Source of the DNA: Bacteroidales bacterium
Lineage (GTDB): Bacteria > Bacteroidota > Bacteroidia > Bacteroidales > UBA932
DNA length: 26,635 bases
Direction: 5' to 3'
NCBI GenBank assembly: GCA_017615445.1
Contig: JAGAAD010000101.1
Location: forward strand, 1 to 26,635
Position 1 is the stretch's first letter. Each line of letters opens with the position of its first letter. A model generated the notes under the pieces. That model had not been told where the DNA came from, did not search any database, and saw only the letters and a program-made list of their open reading frames with translations. Made by a program: the position numbers and the translations under genes. This document shows, in pieces, positions 26,499 to 26,635 of this stretch.

Positions 26499-26571
26499 GC
26501 CACATTAGCTCAGTTGGTAGAGCATCGCATTCGTAACGCGAAGGTCAACAGTTCAAGCCTGTTATGTGGCT
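26499..26571 (+). tRNA. tRNA-Thr(CGT)
   Basis: A 73-nt cloverleaf: acceptor GCCACAT/ATGTGGC (7 bp), D arm GCTC/GAGC, anticodon arm TCGCA-TTCGTAA-CGCGA, T arm AACAG-TTCAAGC-CTGTT. Anticodon CGT reads ACG (threonine). Discriminator base T; CCA is not encoded. The anticodon stem has an A-C mismatch at its loop-closing pair (31-39), which is odd; the rest pairs well. It has its own -7 box and is followed by an intrinsic terminator. Confidence 0.93.
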
Positions 26572-26580
26572 CGCAAGCTG

Positions 26581-26608
26581 AAAGCTGCCTAAATCGGCAG
26601 CTTTTTTT
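26581..26608 (+). terminator. Intrinsic terminator of tRNA-Thr
   Basis: AAAGCTGCC (26581-26589) pairs with GGCAGCTTT (26596-26604) around TAAATC; the T-run spans 26602-26608. The stem starts 9 nt after the tRNA. Confidence 0.88.
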
Positions 26609-26635
26609 GCTTGCGAGCCACCCAGGCTTGAACTG
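26609..26635 (-). repeat. Inverted copy of the tRNA-Thr 3' end (cut by the window edge)
   Basis: GCTTGCGAGCCAC (26609-26621) is the exact complement of 26566-26578, and CAGGCTTGAACTG (26623-26635) the exact complement of 26549-26561. Read on the minus strand it is the T-loop and acceptor end of the tRNA plus its downstream GCAAGC, except that TTAT is replaced by a single G. As a tRNA end it would need an acceptor 5' strand CGAGCCA and C73, which is atypical, so a remnant or inverted duplication is more likely than a working gene; sequence beyond the edge is needed. Confidence 0.55.

Noticed and set aside
26609..26635. Genuine convergent tRNA gene on the minus strand
   Set aside because: The implied acceptor strand and C73 are atypical, and the similarity to the neighbouring tRNA includes its non-tRNA flank; left open because the window cuts it.

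Overview
The window is a stretch of a Bacteroidota chromosome, most likely order Bacteroidales. The evidence is the recurrent TAnnTTTG (-7) promoter box in front of genes, the absence of Shine-Dalgarno sequences, a UpxY-type NusG paralogue, a secreted GH2 beta-galactosidase, a tricorn-like S41 peptidase, and ZapA next to RNase Y. Base composition is moderately GC-rich, except for a visibly AT-richer island at about 13.1-14.6 kb. No rRNA, CRISPR array or prophage is visible.

Left part (1-9 kb): a convergent gene tail, then a leftward group rny - candidate 6S RNA - zapA - coiled-coil protein - UpxY-like antiterminator. Diverging from it is nadE, whose amidase domain has lost its nucleophilic cysteine. 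nadE converges on a lipoprotein 5'-nucleotidase, and a 165-bp MITE-like element sits exactly between their stop codons. The nucleotidase is translationally coupled to a putative outer-membrane protein, which diverges from ffh (SRP54).

Middle part (9-15.8 kb): ffh ends in a strong terminator followed directly by a REP/BIME-like double hairpin. Then come gdhA (leftward), a nitroreductase-aminotransferase pair (rightward), a papain-like lipoprotein (leftward), and an AT-rich two-gene operon encoding a 116-aa unknown and a Y1 (HUH) REP-associated transposase. A second copy of the double hairpin lies just upstream of that operon, again fused to a terminator tail, that of rfbB.

Right part (15.8-26.6 kb): the leftward operon TPR membrane protein - yebC - rfbB has an intrinsic terminator wrapped around the yebC stop codon. 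It diverges from the rightward operon tricorn-like peptidase - polyprenyl-phosphate mannosyltransferase-like GT2 - tex. A GH2 beta-galactosidase and tRNA-Thr(CGT) follow, and the window ends in an inverted copy of that tRNA's 3' end.

The strongest leads are: (1) the transposase with two matching double-hairpin repeats, a candidate Bacteroidales RAYT/REP system that targets terminator tails; (2) a MITE whose removal restores overlapping stop codons of two convergent genes; (3) a NadE without its glutaminase nucleophile; (4) two classes of -7-box-to-ATG spacing, one implying leaderless mRNAs, with very compact divergent promoters.
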